Assembly (NCBI GenBank): GCA_947629745.1
Contig: CANREZ010000001.1
Coordinates: forward strand, 189,181 to 222,597
DNA length: 33,417 nucleotides
Direction: 5' to 3'
From: an uncultured Clostridia bacterium
GTDB taxonomy: Bacteria; Bacillota; Clostridia; Christensenellales; UBA1242
In this document: positions 31,023-33,417 of the stretch, piece after piece
Numbering within the stretch: the stretch's first letter is position 1
Layout of the letters: the number at the start of each line of letters is the position of its first letter
Notes under the pieces: generated by a model
The model's input: only the letters and a program-made list of their open reading frames with translations
Databases searched by the model: none
What the model was told of the DNA's origin: nothing
Program-made: the position numbers and the translations under genes

Positions 31023-31214
31023 GTTAGTGTGTAGGAAGTTGGAACTAAGGTGGGTGAAAAACACGCTCAATGTGGCACTCCACTTTCCTAGGGTGATAAT
31101 ATAGTATGTTGATATTATTTTTAGAGGGAAGAGAGTTGGTAGAAAGAGAGATAAAAGCCGGCTCAATCCCCTCAGGCAACGAAAGTTGCCAGCCCCCTTA
31201 CTAAGGGCGGCCTA
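31023..31214 (+). repeat. Composite intergenic repeat copy D (arm I + arm II)
   Basis: Arm I 'GTAGGAAGTTGGAACTAAGGTGGGTGAAAAACACGCTCAATGTGGCACTCCACTTTCCTAGGGTGATAATATAGTAT', then arm II with hairpin GGCAAC-GAAA-GTTGCC and 'AGCCCCCTTACTAAGGGCGGCCTA'. Confidence 0.88.
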
Positions 31215-31237
31215 GAGAAAAGGTTATTTATTGAGTA

Positions 31238-31294
31238 CAATCCCCTCAGTCTGCACATTCGTACATCCAGCTCCCCCTACTACGGGGCGCCTAT
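31238..31294 (+). repeat. Partial repeat copy (3' half of arm II only)
   Basis: 'CAATCCCCTCAGTCTGCACATTCGTACATCCAGCTCCCCCTACTACGGGGCGCCTA', nearly identical to the arm II of copy A. Confidence 0.88.
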
Positions 31295-31398
31295 AATAGG
31301 TTGTAGATATATAAAATTAGGTCAAAAGACCTAATTAATAATAAGTTTATTAAAAAGAAAAATTATATTTTTAATTATCTATTCACTTTTCACCTCAT

Positions 31399-31472
31399 AA
31401 GGCTCCCTTTTAGTAAGGGGAGCTGGCGGAGACTTCCGCCAGAGGGGATTGAGCCGACTTCTGTGCCCTCTT
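31399..31472 (-). repeat. Inverted single-arm repeat copy E
   Basis: Minus strand: AAGAGGGCACAGAAGTCGGCTCAATCCCCTCTGGCGGAAGTCTCCGCCAGCTCCCCTTACTAAAAGGGAGCCTT. Confidence 0.85.
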
Positions 31473-31596
31473 AGGTTCGCGCACACTTGCCCACTAAAAA
31501 ATAAAGTAAAGATAAGGTCGAAATATTAGAATAAGATATATTTATATAAAAGATAAAAATAAATTACTAACACATAAACATCTACTTATTGGCTAA

Positions 31597-31625
31597 AAAA
31601 AAGACGACTAGCTAAGTCGTCTTTT
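31597..31625 (-). terminator. Terminator of the right-edge surface protein gene
   Basis: Plus strand AAAAAAAAGACGACTAGCTAAGTCGTCTTTT; on the minus strand, a stem followed by a U-run. Confidence 0.8.
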
Positions 31626-31630
31626 GGTTC

Positions 31631-33417
31631 TTATCGCGCGTTACCATGTATAGATGTCCTTAAATTCATAATGTGGTCATCAGTCACGCCTTGTAGCGTT
31701 ACATTGCGATATACCTGTTGTTTATGCCAAAGAATATGTTGCTCGTTCTTGACACCTTTTTCCGTATATTCACATTGCAAACGAATATATCTATCTTCGC
31801 TAAAAATATTTTCTTCATCTTGCGATAATTGAACTTGAACATATTTAGGATCAATTAATTCTACTTTTGCATGATCAATGCGCTGTCCATTCTCATCTAA
31901 TATCTCATATGTCCATGCATAATAACCAAAGGCAAGTTCTTTATTGACTATTTTAGCACCATTTGACAATTCCACTCCACTTGCTAGTACATAACTACCA
32001 TTTTGCCATACTTTGACGGTGGAAGTGATATCACCCATTACAAACATCAACACATTGACATATGCTCTGTCTGTAGTTTCTGTATCAGTTTGTGATGTAC
32101 CTGATGGATAAATAGTAAATGTATCAGTCCCGTGCCATTCTAGATAATCTTTAACATTGGCAACAACTGTGCTATACATCATTCCAACTAATGGATTCAT
32201 GCCCTCTAGACCCGTCTTATTATTAAAATTGAGTATATCTATATTGCCTTTTAAATAAACATCTGGATTATGTTTATTTTTGTCATCAATTAAGATGCCG
32301 ACGCCTGTTTCCACAATAGTAATATTTTCTACATAAAGTGGTTCATTCTTATACAATTGAATAGCGGCCTTTGGTATGCAGGAGAATACTGTATTCTTCA
32401 CATAGATAGCATTGTCTGCCGTCCTTAGCTTGTAATAATATGATAAGTCACAATAGTAAGCATAACTCATCATGAGCACAAATTTTTGTTTAGTAGAACT
32501 GATCTCATCTATTGGGTTAGAACCTTTTATCACTGCATTGTATGCTTTATGAATTTTAACACCTGAGTTTTCATCTTTACTTGAGAATGATTCATTCATT
32601 GCATTCAAGTTCACTTGATAACCATTGCCAAATATTGTTGATTTGTCCAGTTTATCTTTGTTGCTTAGGAATAAATTTTGTGCAGTAGCTTTGTCGAATA
32701 AATCTCCGCTAGTGCCGAGTTCTCCAACGCCATACAAATTGTTTTGAAGGACGACATTATCATTATTATAATATCCATCAGCATTCACTACGTTGACAAG
32801 AGTAATATCATCAGGGTCAGCTAGTACGTTAAAGTTAAAGTAACAATTCTTGCTACCAACTACGCCGTCGCCTGCCTCAATCCTTAGGAATGAGTAGGCA
32901 CCTTCTGATGGGGTGACTATCACGCCACCACCTTTTGTGTCATTTTGTACTTCTGGGGTAGTGTAGTCTGGCATATTATCGAAATTGCCAAAGTAATCGT
33001 TGTATACATCGGACTCAGATAATCCACCAAAATTTCCAAAATAAATTCTTGCATAACCATCTGCGCTCTCGGTATATGCGTCTACCCAGATGTATCCTTT
33101 AGAGTTCTCTCCGCCTACACCTGAGACAACCTGGTCGCCATCTTTCAGCACATATTCATCACCGGATTTTTCTATTCTGTAAGTCTTATTATCAATTATC
33201 ACGAGATCTCCTAATTGAGAGGTGAGAATAGCTGCATTCCTATCTCCTACGTATCTAGTAAGAGTCCAAGAAATGGTGTCAGCTGATGCATAACTCTTGT
33301 CGTCGGTGATGCTGGTGAGTGCTGAGAGTGGAATCCTAAAGAAATCCACAGTCTTGCCGTCGTAGTAACTATGTTTTGCAAATACGCGCACTTGTTGATA
33401 ACCCTTGTGGACATCGC
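31631..33417 (-). CDS. Large surface/beta-helix-like protein, 5'-partial (continues past the right edge)
   Basis: Called start at 33391 is GTG, but the frame stays open to the window end (...DVHKGYQQVRVFAK...). Beta-rich sequence with 'STIFGNGYQVNL' and 'NAIYVKNTVFSC...VENITIVETGVGILI', typical of right-handed beta-helix proteins. Confidence 0.75.
   Translation of the reverse strand, partial: DVHKGYQQVRVFAKHSYYDGKTVDFFRIPLSALTSITDDKSYASADTISWTLTRYVGDRNAAILTSQLGDLVIIDNKTYRIEKSGDEYVLKDGDQVVSGVGGENSKGYIWVDAYTESADGYARIYFGNFGGLSESDVYNDYFGNFDNMPDYTTPEVQNDTKGGGVIVTPSEGAYSFLRIEAGDGVVGSKNCYFNFNVLADPDDITLVNVVNADGYYNNDNVVLQNNLYGVGELGTSGDLFDKATAQNLFLSNKDKLDKSTIFGNGYQVNLNAMNESFSSKDENSGVKIHKAYNAVIKGSNPIDEISSTKQKFVLMMSYAYYCDLSYYYKLRTADNAIYVKNTVFSCIPKAAIQLYKNEPLYVENITIVETGVGILIDDKNKHNPDVYLKGNIDILNFNNKTGLEGMNPLVGMMYSTVVANVKDYLEWHGTDTFTIYPSGTSQTDTETTDRAYVNVLMFVMGDITSTVKVWQNGSYVLASGVELSNGAKIVNKELAFGYYAWTYEILDENGQRIDHAKVELIDPKYVQVQLSQDEENIFSEDRYIRLQCEYTEKGVKNEQHILWHKQQVYRNVTLQGVTDDHIMNLRTSIHGNAR

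Noticed and set aside
31315-31336. Hairpin AATTAGGTC-AAAA-GACCTAATT as an intrinsic terminator
   Set aside because: No T-run follows on either strand and it is not directly downstream of a gene end.
15493-31472. CRISPR array interpretation of the repeats
   Set aside because: Copies are dispersed over 16 kb, not regularly spaced, have no unique spacers of fixed length, and no cas genes are present.
33389-33391. GTG at 33391 as the true start of the right-edge gene
   Set aside because: Frame remains open to the window end with protein-like sequence.
1-33417. tRNA/rRNA genes, prophage, IS transposase or toxin-antitoxin genes
   Set aside because: I looked for them and found no supporting sequence; no transposase or integrase ORF is present in the window.

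Overview
33.4 kb of a low-GC, probably spore-forming Firmicutes-like chromosome (lineage is inference). A giant GLUG-type surface protein ORF (>3,770 aa) runs off the left edge, and a beta-helix-like surface protein ORF runs off the right edge. Between them: a gerA-type germinant receptor operon (A-B-C), two uncharacterised ORFs (X on -, Y on +) with matching promoters, an operon of LppM-like lipoprotein / small membrane protein / dnaB / short alaS, tspO, copA-copZ, a Nudix hydrolase and a BspA-like LRR lipoprotein. The main non-routine signals are: (1) a G9/C9 tract that puts the lipoprotein signal peptide of the BspA-like protein out of frame by one base, so it may be phase-variable; (2) a near-identical palindrome TTGTGCA-N3-TGCACAA exactly 16 bp upstream of TTGACT/GATAAT promoters of both X and Y, centred near -61; (3) a composite two-part intergenic repeat in four loci plus partial and inverted copies, with central hairpin stems that differ in sequence but stay paired; (4) a GerC subunit without the lipobox cysteine, an AlaRS that ends at the editing-domain boundary, and a ~300 bp almost pure A/T tract next to alaS. 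All calls were made by reading the sequence; no searches were run.
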